Of a stretch of DNA of 64,000 nt, positions 8,658 through 19,157 are shown one piece after another. The notes beneath the pieces were generated by a model, which worked only from the letters and a program-made list of their open reading frames with translations, did not search any database and had not been told where the DNA came from. The stretch spans positions 310,001 to 374,000 of the forward strand of contig OW569381.1 of the NCBI GenBank assembly GCA_937625935.1, given 5' to 3'. The DNA is from Tetramitus jugosus. Taxonomy: Eukaryota; Heterolobosea; Eutetramitea; Acrasida; Vahlkampfiidae. The position numbers were made by a program, and so were the translations under genes. Every line of letters starts with the position of its first letter. The stretch's first letter is position 1.

Positions 8658-10892
8658 TTATGCTGCGAAATTGAGATCAACACTGATAATCTGGATTTCA
8701 TTCAGTGGGACGTTACCACGGTTCACATGCACACGTTCAATGGTTTGAACAACATCTTGTCCTCTGATAACTTCACCAAACAGAGTATGCTTGTTATCTA
8801 ACCATGGTGTTGCAGCAGTTGTAATAAAGAATTGACTGCCGTTTGTATTCGGTCCAGCATTTGCCATGCTGACCTTGAAGGGAGTATCGTGGTGCAAAGA
8901 AGGGTGGAACTCATCTTCAAAGTCTCTGCCCCAACAACTTCTTCCTCCAGTACCGTCTCCTTCTGGATCACCAGTTTGAATCATGAAGCCCTTGATGACA
9001 CGATGGAAGATTACACCATTGTAATAACCATCTTGCGATAGACGAGTAAAATTCTCCACTGTCTTGGGACACTTGCTCTTGAATAGTTGAACAAAGATGT
9101 CTCCATATGTGGTGTGTATGATGGCTGTGTCTGCGAGCTTACTCTTCAGTGCCATGTTTGTCGGTATATTTAATGCTGCAACTTCCATGTCTTCCTTGGA
9201 TGGTCTCTCATTGAAAATATCTCGACTCATGCTCGTATCATCACTTGATGGCTCCCTCCTAGAGAAGGAGAAGAATCGGTTCTTCTTGAATGCACAGCAG
9301 AATATAGTAGGATCAATGTTCTCCACTTTCGCGTTCGGTCCCAGTTTCGCTAACTCAACACGGCTAATTTTCAAAGCACCCTGAAAGAGTGAAAGACCTA
9401 AAAATCGCTCAGTCAACTCCACCTTACCCAGCAGTCTCTCAATCTTGCTTGTTTCGATATTGACAACTTTAATACCGAGCATCGTTGGATAAATGACGAA
9501 ACTGCCACTGTCATCGAATAGTACATTAGAACAAGGAGCGACCAACTTATGGTTGACATTATCAAATATTACGTCAAGTTGCTTTTCCATTTCCTTTTCA
9601 ATTGCCATTCTTCTTCCAAAATCAATATTCTCCAAAACGAATTCAGAATTTTGAGATTGCTGCACTTTGGACAATTGAGTTAATGACTCATCGATAACAA
9701 GAATTTGTTTTCCTGTTTCGTAGTCAAACACGCGAACAAACCGATCTCTACCCATGATAGCAAACTTTGTTCCATCTTTGCTTATTGAAAGCGAAATTGG
9801 GTATGTCTTGTTTTTCATGAGTTCGTACAGATCAGTTTCAGTCTTGTATTTAAATTGCACATTGGATGGTATCTTGCCTGTTAACAGATCCCAATATTCA
9901 ATATTACCTTTCCGATCAATTGATATCACTGCATCCTTCTCCTCATTGTACTTGATGTGCAATATTCGATTATTATTGAACGTAGAGTGAATTGATTTGA
10001 AGCAACAAAGTGGTGAATCAATGTCCAAATCTCTGTCAATCAGATCATAGATTCTAATCTCATTCAACGTGATATCACACACTGCAAGCAACGGCTTTCT
10101 TGCACTGCCTTGTTTCTGAACCAAGAACTCGACCAAATAGGGTCTGAATGGCGAGCTGCCATCATCATTCTTAAACTTGAAAACATTGATCATATCGAAC
10201 GACACAACATCAAACAACTTGATTGTGAAATCAAATGGACTACAACTACACATGAGTTTACCATCCAACGAACAAGCAATCGAATAAATTGGCTCCGTAT
10301 GTGCCTTGAACTCCTTCACAAACTGTATTTGATGCTGCGTTGTCTTTTTCCAAAATTTAATTTCACCATCCTTGGACGCAGTAATCACAAAATGAGTGTG
10401 TGGTGTGACCATTGTGTGCGTCACGTGATCCTTGTGCATAAAACTCCACTCGTACATGTGAGCACTCGGTAAATGATCCAAATAGAGTTGATTCATATCA
10501 ACACTGATCGATTCCACAGGTTTTACATGTTCTTTCTCCACTTTCAATTTCTCTTTTGTTTCCTCTGTTGTTGTTCCTGATTCTTCCTTGTTTTGATGAT
10601 GATCATGCTTTGCTTCTTCGACTACTGCTACTGAATTAGGTCTAGGAGGACCATATGCCTCATCATCACTCTCATCATCATCGTCATCTTCACTATCACT
10701 CTCATGTGGTGCAGCACCACTCACACTCTTACTATTGTTGTTGTTGTCGTCGTTTTGGATTGGTGGTGATGAAGTAGTGGTTGCAGTGGGTTGAGGAGGT
10801 CGAGGTGGTCCATAAGAATCATCATCTGATGAATCACTACTGTCATCCTCATTGTGAGCAGGGGGCCTACTTTGTTCATGTGATCGCTTCAT
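8658..10892 (-). CDS. PPWD1: PPWD1-like WD40 and cyclophilin peptidyl-prolyl isomerase
   Basis: PPWD1 is a spliceosome-associated (C complex) protein with a WD40 propeller and a C-terminal cyclophilin domain. The 744-residue product has an acidic Ser/Asp N-terminus with repeated YGPPRP motifs and a WD40 region from about residue 130 to 480, including [14 protein letters not shown], where the family reads very similarly. A cyclophilin domain covers about the last 160 residues. Its catalytic and ligand residues are visible: FHRVI (Arg), GSQFFIT (Gln, Phe) and [10 protein letters not shown] (Trp, His), so it should be an active isomerase. The start at 10892 is preferred because the frame upstream, reaching a possible start at 11033, overlaps the divergent zinc-knuckle gene and encodes unrelated residues. 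The stop codon reads TAAA. Confidence 0.93.
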   Translation of the reverse strand: MKRSHEQSRPPAHNEDDSSDSSDDDSYGPPRPPQPTATTTSSPPIQNDDNNNNSKSVSGAAPHESDSEDDDDDESDDEAYGPPRPNSVAVVEEAKHDHHQNKEESGTTTEETKEKLKVEKEHVKPVESISVDMNQLYLDHLPSAHMYEWSFMHKDHVTHTMVTPHTHFVITASKDGEIKFWKKTTQHQIQFVKEFKAHTEPIYSIACSLDGKLMCSCSPFDFTIKLFDVVSFDMINVFKFKNDDGSSPFRPYLVEFLVQKQGSARKPLLAVCDITLNEIRIYDLIDRDLDIDSPLCCFKSIHSTFNNNRILHIKYNEEKDAVISIDRKGNIEYWDLLTGKIPSNVQFKYKTETDLYELMKNKTYPISLSISKDGTKFAIMGRDRFVRVFDYETGKQILVIDESLTQLSKVQQSQNSEFVLENIDFGRRMAIEKEMEKQLDVIFDNVNHKLVAPCSNVLFDDSGSFVIYPTMLGIKVVNIETSKIERLLGKVELTERFLGLSLFQGALKISRVELAKLGPNAKVENIDPTIFCCAFKKNRFFSFSRREPSSDDTSMSRDIFNERPSKEDMEVAALNIPTNMALKSKLADTAIIHTTYGDIFVQLFKSKCPKTVENFTRLSQDGYYNGVIFHRVIKGFMIQTGDPEGDGTGGRSCWGRDFEDEFHPSLHHDTPFKVSMANAGPNTNGSQFFITTAATPWLDNKHTLFGEVIRGQDVVQTIERVHVNRGNVPLNEIQIISVDLNFAA

Positions 10893-10989
10893 TTTTTCGT
10901 TCGTACTTTTGATCTCGAGTTCAATGAAACGGTGGAACGATACTCGTTTTCTTCTCAACCAAACCAACGAGCAACAACGAACAAAGAAA

Positions 10990-11907
10990 ATGCTGTCACA
11001 GAGAAAGGAGCAACACAAACTTGAAACGGCCAACGTTCAGTGTCAAAAATGTTTGCAACTTGGTCATTGGACCTACGAGTGCAAAAATGCACCAGTGTTC
11101 GTCAGTCGGCCCAGCCGAACAAAGCAAATGTCTCATCGAAGCAGCAACAAGCGTTATGACAGTGATGATGAAAGAGACAAGAAACGAAAGAGTCGACAAA
11201 AGAGACGGAGGAGATATAAACGAAGAAAGTATGATTCCAGTAGCAGTAGCAGTAGTAGTGAAGACAGTGATTCATCATCATCTTCATCTTCGTCTTCTTC
11301 GTCATCGTCCTCTTACTCTAGTGATTCATCAGAAGAGGACAGAAGACGAAAAAGGAGACAAAAGAGAAGAAAGGCAAGGCAAGATGATTTGAAAACTCAA
11401 AGCAGAAAGAGAAGAGCGCGTGATTCCTCTAGCAGCAGTAGTGACTCTGATAAGAGTGACAGTGGTGGTAAAGAAAAGAAGGATCACAAAGAACATCCTC
11501 CTAGAAGAGAACAAAAAATGGATATGGATATGGAAAGAAGAAGCATATCGCCAGAGCACGAGTTACCAAGACATCTTTCAGCAGAGCTTCAAGATCGAGA
11601 CTATAGAGAACACGATTTATCGCGGTACAGACGATCAACGAGACCGTCTCCATCTCTCGAGAGAAATGAATCTTTTCGATCTCATGGCCACAGGAATAGG
11701 TCACGTTCTCCTGTGTCCTCTTCAAGAAGTGGAAAAGAGCGAGCAAAGCAATTGGACGACGATTTAGACGCATACATGCAACAAAGAAAAGACACTTCAA
11801 CTGTGGTTGACGAGCAAAATCCGCCTCAAGAGCAAACACAGCAACAGCAGTCAGAAGTACCGCCTGAACGCGAAGGTGAACAAAATGAGGAAGAGATTGA
11901 TATTTGA
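10990..11907 (+). CDS. ZCCHC10: ZCCHC10-like CCHC zinc-knuckle protein with RS-like tail
   Basis: Near the N-terminus is a CCHC knuckle, [14 protein letters not shown], followed by RPSRTKQM. This matches the ZCCHC10 family pattern of zinc knuckle plus a conserved RPSRT motif. The remaining 250 residues are Arg/Lys/Ser/Asp-rich with long Ser tracts and SRSRSP-type segments like those of splicing-related proteins, ending in a Gln/Glu-rich tail. The start at 10990 is chosen because it leads directly into the knuckle; in-frame ATGs at 10909 and 10924 would begin only 17-32 bp from the PPWD1 start. Length is 305 residues from 10990, longer than the animal protein because of the low-complexity tail. 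The stop TGA overlaps AATAAA. Neighbours suggest a nuclear RNA-processing role. Confidence 0.8.
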   Translation: MLSQRKEQHKLETANVQCQKCLQLGHWTYECKNAPVFVSRPSRTKQMSHRSSNKRYDSDDERDKKRKSRQKRRRRYKRRKYDSSSSSSSSEDSDSSSSSSSSSSSSSSYSSDSSEEDRRRKRRQKRRKARQDDLKTQSRKRRARDSSSSSSDSDKSDSGGKEKKDHKEHPPRREQKMDMDMERRSISPEHELPRHLSAELQDRDYREHDLSRYRRSTRPSPSLERNESFRSHGHRNRSRSPVSSSRSGKERAKQLDDDLDAYMQQRKDTSTVVDEQNPPQEQTQQQQSEVPPEREGEQNEEEIDI

Positions 11908-12017
11908 ATAAACCCGATAAAAGGTTTACAACTTCTGCGAACCAAATTTTTGGCTGCGAACCAATTTTTTTGGTGGAAGAACAAACTAGAACCGTAAATT
12001 ACATATCTAGCTGAGAC

Positions 12018-14057
12018 ATGAACAAAGATTGCGAAACTGGAATGTTGAAACTACATATTGAGCTTGAATCTGCTGAACCAATACTGACTCCTTGTTCTCC
12101 AAGAGGTGTCGGCGCAACTACCCAACACCAGAACCATGTATTGAGATTGTCTTTCGAAGAATTGATCAGAAGGTCAGAGAAAATACTTGTAGGTAAGATC
12201 AAGTTCCCTTGTGCCCTCAACAAGGACCAGATGATGCACAAGCCAGTGTACCTGATCGAAGATGAATCGGTGCTGTATGAAGAAGAAACTCTCAAACAAT
12301 GGCTATCACAAAATGATACCAATCCCCTATCAGGCAAAAAGTTGAAGAGCAAAGATGTGAAAGTAAATACCTATGTCCTTCAACAGATAGAGAAGTATAA
12401 AAAGAAGATATGCCACAAGTGTATGGACATTGTGGAACAATTATATTCTCAAGGGAAAGCACTAGACACTTGTGTTAGTTTGCTAGAGAAAAGTTTGACT
12501 CTCACCACTGATGAAGATGAGGAGTCCACGCATATGAGAGTATGGATCTTGGAGAGTTTGATCACTCTCCTTTGTAGAATTAGTTGCTCAGACGAAGACA
12601 GCAACGCAAAACAACTAGCACACCGATTGGAGCTGTTCTCGATTTATGCACAGCACCAGATGTTTACTCCCTTGACTGAATTAGCAGAGGAAACATTATT
12701 TATGGATCACTTGTACATTAAAGTTGAGACAACGAATGGTAGCGTCATTCTTCAAGCTAAAGGATCAATCATTGAAATGTTGATCCAGGTTTACCACCAC
12801 ATTCAAGATTTTACAAAGTGGTTCTCTTGGCTCGAACACTATACCGAAGCTAAAGATATTGTCAAACATGAGACTTTCGTCGATCTCCAAACGAAAAGAC
12901 TAGCAGAGTTAGCAAAGGCTGGACAAATTCCACCAAAAAATCTCGTCTTCTCCTTGTTTTACGAGTACCCACTACTACCTAGCCTCAGTGATCTCACTCA
13001 TATTATTGTATACTCGCACCATTCTATTCTCAATGCTGAACAGTACCATGTGTTGGAGTTCTGTTTCAAGCGATTAATTAAGGAAAATCTAGCTCGAAGA
13101 ACAACCTTGGGCGATAGTAAGAAAATCTGTAATATTATCAATGATTACGTGGACCTAAAGCTCAAATTCAGCTCGATATCAGGATTTGACTTGAAGGAAA
13201 CCTTTGAAACACTTCGACAAGCATTAGATATAGATCCCAAAAACAGACGAACCCTTGAGAACATTTGGAAGTTGGTTCCTCAGGATAATGATATGACTCC
13301 CATCTTTGAATTCTTTTGGGATAAAACCAAGCGGTTGATGAACGAAGAAGAACTCGCTCAAAGAGAGCTAGTGCGTTTAACAAAGGAGAGCGAGGACAGA
13401 GCAATTCAGATTCAAAAGTTGGAACGACTTCGAACTGAACACTCCAAGAAAATTGCTGAACTTGAAACAGAAGTGGTGGAATACAAGAAATGCATAAAAA
13501 CGACATTGGAGAATCAATTTGAGAGTATTATTAATCAACATCGAGATAAGGAATGCAAGGTGAAGATATCAATCCCTGATCTAGTAGAAAAACTGGAGAA
13601 AGATGATGAATACACTTCAGATGTTATTTTATTGAGTGATCATCAGTGGAGACTCAAGTTTCTGGTTGGAGAAACCAATGGAGAAACCACATGGGTTGAC
13701 ACATTCCTAATTCTTATGAACGATTCTGCACCAAAGGAGAATCTGTTGTATTCTCTGACTGCCAAGTGCAAGATTGATTTTCTATCCAACAAACGAGTGG
13801 TGAACAGATTTTGTAGCTGGAAATCTCCTGAACTGTGTTTCGATATGAACAAGATGGGATATGGAACAGACAGACTGATATCTCTCAACGATCTTCAAAA
13901 GATCCAGACACCAGAGAAGCAAACTGTGGTCCAACTGAGATGCACTATCCATGACGGATGCTGGTTCCTGAGTGAGCAACAACAACAGGACTATTCCTCC
14001 TCAAAGTGGGCTGACTTGGGCACTCATCACCCCACTGTAAAGCAGTTCATCTTGTGA
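12018..14057 (+). CDS. U-box, coiled-coil and MATH-like domain protein (TRAF-like)
   Basis: The 679-residue protein has a U-box-like region at about residues 55-125. KFPCALNKDQMMHKPVYL is followed by a YEEETLKQWL helix and NPLSGKKL, fitting the U-box pattern of E2-binding ubiquitin ligases. The middle is helical and may hold TPR-like pairs. A coiled coil lies at about 435-500 (KESEDRAIQIQKLERLR and onward). The C-terminal 150 residues (HQWRLKFLVGETNG through the end) resemble a MATH/TRAF domain. This order parallels TRAF proteins, with a U-box in place of RING and zinc fingers. Substrate is unknown. The assignment comes from motif reading; the U-box lacks some usual hydrophobic spacing. Confidence 0.65.
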   Translation: MNKDCETGMLKLHIELESAEPILTPCSPRGVGATTQHQNHVLRLSFEELIRRSEKILVGKIKFPCALNKDQMMHKPVYLIEDESVLYEEETLKQWLSQNDTNPLSGKKLKSKDVKVNTYVLQQIEKYKKKICHKCMDIVEQLYSQGKALDTCVSLLEKSLTLTTDEDEESTHMRVWILESLITLLCRISCSDEDSNAKQLAHRLELFSIYAQHQMFTPLTELAEETLFMDHLYIKVETTNGSVILQAKGSIIEMLIQVYHHIQDFTKWFSWLEHYTEAKDIVKHETFVDLQTKRLAELAKAGQIPPKNLVFSLFYEYPLLPSLSDLTHIIVYSHHSILNAEQYHVLEFCFKRLIKENLARRTTLGDSKKICNIINDYVDLKLKFSSISGFDLKETFETLRQALDIDPKNRRTLENIWKLVPQDNDMTPIFEFFWDKTKRLMNEEELAQRELVRLTKESEDRAIQIQKLERLRTEHSKKIAELETEVVEYKKCIKTTLENQFESIINQHRDKECKVKISIPDLVEKLEKDDEYTSDVILLSDHQWRLKFLVGETNGETTWVDTFLILMNDSAPKENLLYSLTAKCKIDFLSNKRVVNRFCSWKSPELCFDMNKMGYGTDRLISLNDLQKIQTPEKQTVVQLRCTIHDGCWFLSEQQQQDYSSSKWADLGTHHPTVKQFIL

Positions 14058-14407
14058 ACACGGAGAATTGGAATATGAACATTCAACAAAACTGTCAATC
14101 ACATCAACGTCAACTTGACAAAAAACCGTTTTTTTGTGCGAATTTTTTAGGAGTTGTTGTCTCACATCAAAGTAATCACTGTCACACACCACAACTCTTG
14201 TCCGACCTCCAACAAACATCACAAACAACTCAACTCTTCTTCATCATCCATCCATCAAAAAGCAAGAGTCACCCACCTTCAAATAGTTCTTTTCTGATCT
14301 GCGACAACGAGACGAAACCGCGGCTACAGTCTCACATCCCTATTGTCCCTAACAAACCTCCTGCTTCTGACATCATTCAATAATTATCATCATATAGATA
14401 TAGAAAA
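14058..14407. other. Intergenic region upstream of the homeodomain gene
   Basis: No gene is supported here. The stretch is rich in CA/AAC in its second half, as in other leaders of this window, and probably contains the promoter and 5' untranslated region of the homeodomain gene starting at 14408. Confidence 0.45.
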
Positions 14408-17176
14408 ATGACAATACCCAATCGATTTGGTTACAATGTATCTCTCAGCGCACAACAAAAGAGAGAACAAAACATGGGCAGTGGTGGCAGTGTGAACACG
14501 AACAGTACCAGCAGTGGCAGCAGCAGCAGCAATATGATTGCGCCACCACCTCCACCTCCATCATCCATTCAACAATCCTATCACGGTGCTAGTAGTAGTG
14601 GTGGCAACAACAGCAATTACTCTTCTCCGCATGCACACCATCATCATCCATCTCACCATGCTCATCATCCACAACAACAACATCATCATGCAACACCACC
14701 GCCACCACCTTCATCCATCACACCATATCCTCAACAACAATCATCATCATCATCTTCCTCATCGCATCATGGTATGATTGCTGCTGGAAATGTCAGTGGC
14801 GGAGTGAGTCCAAACACACCTGGCAACAGCAATGAATCATTTGCTTACAATCATCATGCTCATCACTCGCAAGCACCACAACAACAACAGCATCACATGT
14901 CATCACAACAACAGCAATCACCACCTCTTGGTTACAATACTGCTGCTGCTGCACATCACACTAACACCAATAGTTATCATCATGCATCGTATCATGCATC
15001 ATCGAATGAAGCGTCACCAATGATGAATGCGCATCATGCATCAACCACTCCTGGTCCTCCTTCTGTTGGTGTAGCTGCTGTTGGCACTTATCATCCAACA
15101 AACAATAGTAACAACAACATGTACAGTGACAATGTACATCATCATCACAATGCTCATCATCCGCACATGTCATCTCAACAACAAGCACTTGCACCACCTC
15201 CACAACAACAACAACATGCACCTTCTCATCACATGCAACATCACAATGCACAACAACATCAACAACAATCAGTGCAACAACAATCACCAATGACACCTCG
15301 CTCGGGCAGTAATAGCAAATCCAATGGTAACCGAAACAATGCAAATGGCGGTGGTGGTGGTAGCAGCAGCAGTGGTGGTAACAACAGTAATCGAAAAAAG
15401 AAGGCAAACAAGGATCAACAAGCAACAGCTGCTGCCATCACTGCACACAAGAACAAACTGAAAGAGGACATGACTCACTTCTTGAACCGATACGACAAGA
15501 TTTTCTCCGACGTTAAATCTCAATCACAGAATTGTCACTGTGCTAGGAAGAGAAAGTGGGATGAGATGGCATCGATCAAGACAGAAGCATCAACATTAGC
15601 AACAGTGTCAGTGGATGAAAATGGAAATGCAGTCACAACTACTGCTGCAAGCAATACTGGTGCTACGGATGATGAGAATAAGATGAGAAAGGACGAGGAG
15701 GAGAGACTAATGTTGTCCGATGGACAAATTGTACCATTTAAGAAACGTAGAGTTCAAACAACGTTGGGCACCGAACAGAGAGAGTTGAGTTTGACGGTCG
15801 ATGCCGAGCAAGTCATGAATTGGATGGTACAGAGCATTCGCAACTTTTTCCAATATTCTCCAGCTGTACAGCAGGAGACTCAAGGCAGTGATGAACAAAA
15901 ATTGATGCAAATCATTGTTCAGTTCATGCAGTCGCATCAAGATCAATTCTTGACTCAAATCACAGAGAATGAGAACAGCAAGAGTAACAGCAGTGAAAGC
16001 AATCAATCGATTGATTATTCACAGTTGAGAGACAGTGTGTCGCATGCTGCCTGTTTCCCAATGCTATTCTCACTGGCAAAACAATTGGTGGATCAATTTA
16101 TTGCACTGTACGCTTCCAATAATGAAAATATTGCACTATTGTCGTCTGCCAATGGTGAAATGTTTATTGATAGTACGTTGCCTCATGTACAACAGAGTCA
16201 AAACAACCCGGCACTCATCGATATGACCGTTGACAGTATTCTTGTCACATTTGTCGGCAAGGACTCTCAATCGGAGAAGCAGGAAGAAGTCAGCATCTTT
16301 GTGGAACGATTCTTGGGCTTGCAACAACAGTATAGGGAAGAGTTGCATTATATCAACGAAGGACAAGCAAGTTGGCTCCATAGGTACTCTGAAGTGCTCA
16401 ACGAACAATCCAAGTTGCGCTATGTGTCTCCATTGGAGCGCACTCTGACTCTGCGAAAGGTTCGCGAAAAGTTCGGCAACATTATCAGCATGCTGCGTGA
16501 AAAGTACATGTCCAAGGTGTTTAGCTTACAGGAGAATGTATTGTTGCGGTCAAAGAAGAGAGGTAACCTGCCAAAGCACGCAACCAACATACTCAAGACT
16601 TGGCTCTTCTCCAACTTTTTGCATCCATATCCATCAGAAACTGAAAAGTTGGAACTGTCTCAACAGACGCAACTCACTCTGATTCAAATCAACAATTGGT
16701 TTATTAATGCACGTGTGAGAACATGGAGACCAATGTTGGAGAGCATGCTTCAAGGCGAGAAAGCAAAGGCAACCAAGAATAATCCACAGATGCAACACTT
16801 GCACAATTTGACTCCAGGACAGATTACTGCTGCATTGAACAACAATGGCCAAGGTCCTCCACCAATGCAAATGCCTCCACCGTCCAATCAGAGATCAATG
16901 ATGCAACCTCCTCCCATGCAAGGTCATATGCCAATGACACAGCACATGCAGCCACACATGCAAGCTGGTTTCATGCCATCTGGTCAACCCGGTTATCCAT
17001 CGATGCGGCACGAGATGGATCAAGGAAATCCTTACATGTGGTCACATCAACACGAAGCAGAACATCCACACCCACATCCAATGATGCAAGGTGGAATGCC
17101 AGGTCAATTTGGTTTCCCTGCACCTCACGGTGGCTGGCATGAACCTCATCACGAAGATGATCATTTCCCACATTAA
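14408..17176 (+). CDS. TALE-class (BELL-like) homeodomain transcription factor
   Basis: The 922-residue protein carries one homeodomain at about residues 715-780. Helix 1 to helix 2 includes the TALE three-residue extension (WLFSNFLHPYPSETEK), and recognition helix 3 reads INNWFINARVRTWRPM. The NARVR.W.PM.E signature resembles plant BELL proteins more than KNOX/MEIS, which usually have NARRR. About 270 residues upstream (450-710) form a conserved-looking helical region that could act like the dimerisation region of TALE partners. Residues 15-310 are low complexity, rich in His, Gln, Ser, Asn and Pro; the C-terminal 140 are Met/Pro/Gln/His-rich. Nuclear DNA-binding regulator by inference. The stop codon is TAAA. 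Confidence 0.85.
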   Translation: MTIPNRFGYNVSLSAQQKREQNMGSGGSVNTNSTSSGSSSSNMIAPPPPPPSSIQQSYHGASSSGGNNSNYSSPHAHHHHPSHHAHHPQQQHHHATPPPPPSSITPYPQQQSSSSSSSSHHGMIAAGNVSGGVSPNTPGNSNESFAYNHHAHHSQAPQQQQHHMSSQQQQSPPLGYNTAAAAHHTNTNSYHHASYHASSNEASPMMNAHHASTTPGPPSVGVAAVGTYHPTNNSNNNMYSDNVHHHHNAHHPHMSSQQQALAPPPQQQQHAPSHHMQHHNAQQHQQQSVQQQSPMTPRSGSNSKSNGNRNNANGGGGGSSSSGGNNSNRKKKANKDQQATAAAITAHKNKLKEDMTHFLNRYDKIFSDVKSQSQNCHCARKRKWDEMASIKTEASTLATVSVDENGNAVTTTAASNTGATDDENKMRKDEEERLMLSDGQIVPFKKRRVQTTLGTEQRELSLTVDAEQVMNWMVQSIRNFFQYSPAVQQETQGSDEQKLMQIIVQFMQSHQDQFLTQITENENSKSNSSESNQSIDYSQLRDSVSHAACFPMLFSLAKQLVDQFIALYASNNENIALLSSANGEMFIDSTLPHVQQSQNNPALIDMTVDSILVTFVGKDSQSEKQEEVSIFVERFLGLQQQYREELHYINEGQASWLHRYSEVLNEQSKLRYVSPLERTLTLRKVREKFGNIISMLREKYMSKVFSLQENVLLRSKKRGNLPKHATNILKTWLFSNFLHPYPSETEKLELSQQTQLTLIQINNWFINARVRTWRPMLESMLQGEKAKATKNNPQMQHLHNLTPGQITAALNNNGQGPPPMQMPPPSNQRSMMQPPPMQGHMPMTQHMQPHMQAGFMPSGQPGYPSMRHEMDQGNPYMWSHQHEAEHPHPHPMMQGGMPGQFGFPAPHGGWHEPHHEDDHFPH

Positions 17177-17309
17177 ACAAACTAACATTATTTCTTTTTG
17201 AACACTCGAACAAAAACAAAAACACACGAAAATGAATGGCACGCATCATTATCTGACGACAGAAAAGGAAACTTTTTTGACACAAGATCACATGATGACA
17301 TGATTGTTA

Positions 17310-18656
17310 TTATTTTTTCGGGGTGGGAACATAGGCAAAACTCTTTCTGTTCTTTCCGTTGATGGCATAGGATTCTCCATTCTCTGCAAATGAATTGACT
17401 CGTCTCACACCAGTACCTGATAGTGCCGCCACATTAATCATTGACGATGGTGGTGATGTTGATGTCGATCGATTTTCACCTGAACTCGTTCTCACATTGG
17501 TCGTTGCTGCTGCTGCTGTTGTTATTGTCTTTCGATGATTCGATGACTGCGCTCTCGATGCATACTCAGATGAGAGTGCCGCCGAGACATTTGATAGAGA
17601 GGAAGAAGAAGCATTGCTTGATGGTGTTAATGATGATGCGGATGATAATGCACCAAACAGTTTCTTCGTGTACCGATTCAATTTCCTCCTGTTGCTCAAT
17701 GATTGTTGTTTCTTGGCTACTTTGGCCATTGATGAATCTGGTGCTGCTGTTGAAGTTTGATCACTTGTTTGAGTGGTGACCAATGTTGTTTTTCGAGTCG
17801 TGGCCAATGATGTGAGCTTGCGTTGTTGAGATGGTGTTGTTGTCGTTGCCACAACTGACGTCATTGGAGTGATGACTGAAGTTTCTATGGTTGGTGATGT
17901 CGTCGTAGTATTGATGATCCCATGATGAGTATTGTTGATGAGAGATGAAAATTGATTGTTGTGTTGTACCGTGATCGAATGATGTTGCTGTTGTTGATCA
18001 TGTGGATGATTGTTGAGTGACGTGTTTGACAAGTCGTTTAGATGATGAGGATGATGATGATTGCTATGGTTGCTATGGTTGGCCGTTGTTTTTGTTGTTA
18101 CTGGAATATTGTATTGTGGAGTCTCTATTGTTGTGACATTGTTAGCAATGATGTGATGATTCATTTGGTTCAAATTGTTGGTGGAGGGATAAAACATGGG
18201 AGGTGGTATGGACACAATACCAGAGTAATTGAAGCTATTGACTGCTTCGAATGCAGTCGGTCCATGTGTCGGTTCAAAATAACTACAACACAACTCATTG
18301 CTGTTCATGGTGAGTTGTGTTGATCCCAACAACAGCAATTGCTCATCCATGTTCTTTGATGACGCTGCAAAAAAGGGTTGTTGCTGTTGTTGACTACGAT
18401 TCATATGATTATTATTATGATTATTGATATGGTTGCTTAGGTTGTTATTGTTGGGCGTAGTGGGAGCGGGAGGAGAGGTAATCGTCCAACTTGGATGATT
18501 GTGAGACATTGTTGACTGTTGTTGTTGTTGTTCACGTGAAATGTCAGCTCCTCTGCTCAGAGTGTGATGAATGACATGTTTGGGTGGCCTAAGACCAACA
18601 AGCTCTCGTTGTAAATCAGCAACATCCAACGCAAGACCCGAGTGAAAACCTTGCAT
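17310..18656 (-). CDS. Low-complexity hypothetical protein, His/Asn/Thr/Ser-rich
   Basis: This is a 448-residue intronless frame. The first 45 residues (LALDVADLQRELVGLRPP and onward) are the only ordered-looking part at the N-terminus. After a Gln run, most of the chain is His/Asn/Gln/Thr-rich. A basic helix, RRKLNRYTKKLFGAL, lies near residue 325, and the C-terminus is basic (GKNRKSFAYVPTPKK). No domain is recognised. It is convergent with the homeodomain gene, 133 bp away, and divergent from a possible small gene at 18793. Regulatory or RNA-binding roles are possible but unsupported. Confidence 0.65.
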   Translation of the reverse strand: MQGFHSGLALDVADLQRELVGLRPPKHVIHHTLSRGADISREQQQQQSTMSHNHPSWTITSPPAPTTPNNNNLSNHINNHNNNHMNRSQQQQQPFFAASSKNMDEQLLLLGSTQLTMNSNELCCSYFEPTHGPTAFEAVNSFNYSGIVSIPPPMFYPSTNNLNQMNHHIIANNVTTIETPQYNIPVTTKTTANHSNHSNHHHPHHLNDLSNTSLNNHPHDQQQQHHSITVQHNNQFSSLINNTHHGIINTTTTSPTIETSVITPMTSVVATTTTPSQQRKLTSLATTRKTTLVTTQTSDQTSTAAPDSSMAKVAKKQQSLSNRRKLNRYTKKLFGALSSASSLTPSSNASSSSLSNVSAALSSEYASRAQSSNHRKTITTAAAATTNVRTSSGENRSTSTSPPSSMINVAALSGTGVRRVNSFAENGESYAINGKNRKSFAYVPTPKK

Positions 18657-18792
18657 TTATGATAGGAATCGAATGAATAGCAGTTGTTGTGATTGTTGTA
18701 GAACAGAGAGGGAGATAGAGGGGTTGTTGGGGGTGTTTTTTAGAGCTTTGGCTGTTTTCGCTGCAACGGAGATCCCTTCTCAACATCAAACA

Positions 18793-19157
18793 ATGACCTC
18801 TTCGCTTCTTTTGAGGACATGCGGAATTATGACTAGCGGAACGGCGGAAGTTCCACTCACTCCACAAAAGGACTTGGCGAGACAGAAGAAGGTTGTCTGC
18901 AGGAAACACGTGATACAGTTGGGAAGGTATTAATTGAAAGAATTTCGTTTATGTCTTAGTCTTCATTGATTTGTAGGTCAAATAACTTAGATATTCATTT
19001 GTTCTCTGAGCTCTACATCCGTGGCAACCTTGTCAAAAAAGGTCTTCATGTTTGCTTTCATTTCTGTTTGTTTCTTCTTTTCCTGTTGGAATCCAGAGTA
19101 GCACAGTACCGAGAGAAGCTGAAAGGCCAATCATTGCAGCCTTGTATCTGTCACTGA
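18793..19157 (+). CDS. Possible small two-exon gene overlapping the giant gene's 3' end
   Basis: A plus-strand frame starting at ATG 18793 (or 18829) reaches a donor in GGAAG|GTATT at 18926/18927. After a 50-nt AT-rich intron ending TTTGTAG at 18976 it continues in frame from 18977 to a stop at 19157. The product begins MTSSLLLRTCGIM, then a basic Lys/Arg segment (KDLARQKKVVCRKH), then a SELYIRGNLVKKG segment. The last 125 bases are antisense to the C-terminal coding part of the giant RCC1/EGF gene, including its membrane helix. I do not recognise the protein. It may be only leader or noncoding sequence. Confidence 0.3.

Noticed and set aside
10110-10472. 120-codon frame antisense to PPWD1
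   Set aside because: It lies wholly inside the well-supported PPWD1 WD40 coding region.
14961-15425. Long antisense frame within the homeodomain gene
   Set aside because: It is the reverse complement of CAT/CAA repeats and reads as Val/Cys/His low complexity, a shadow of the real gene.
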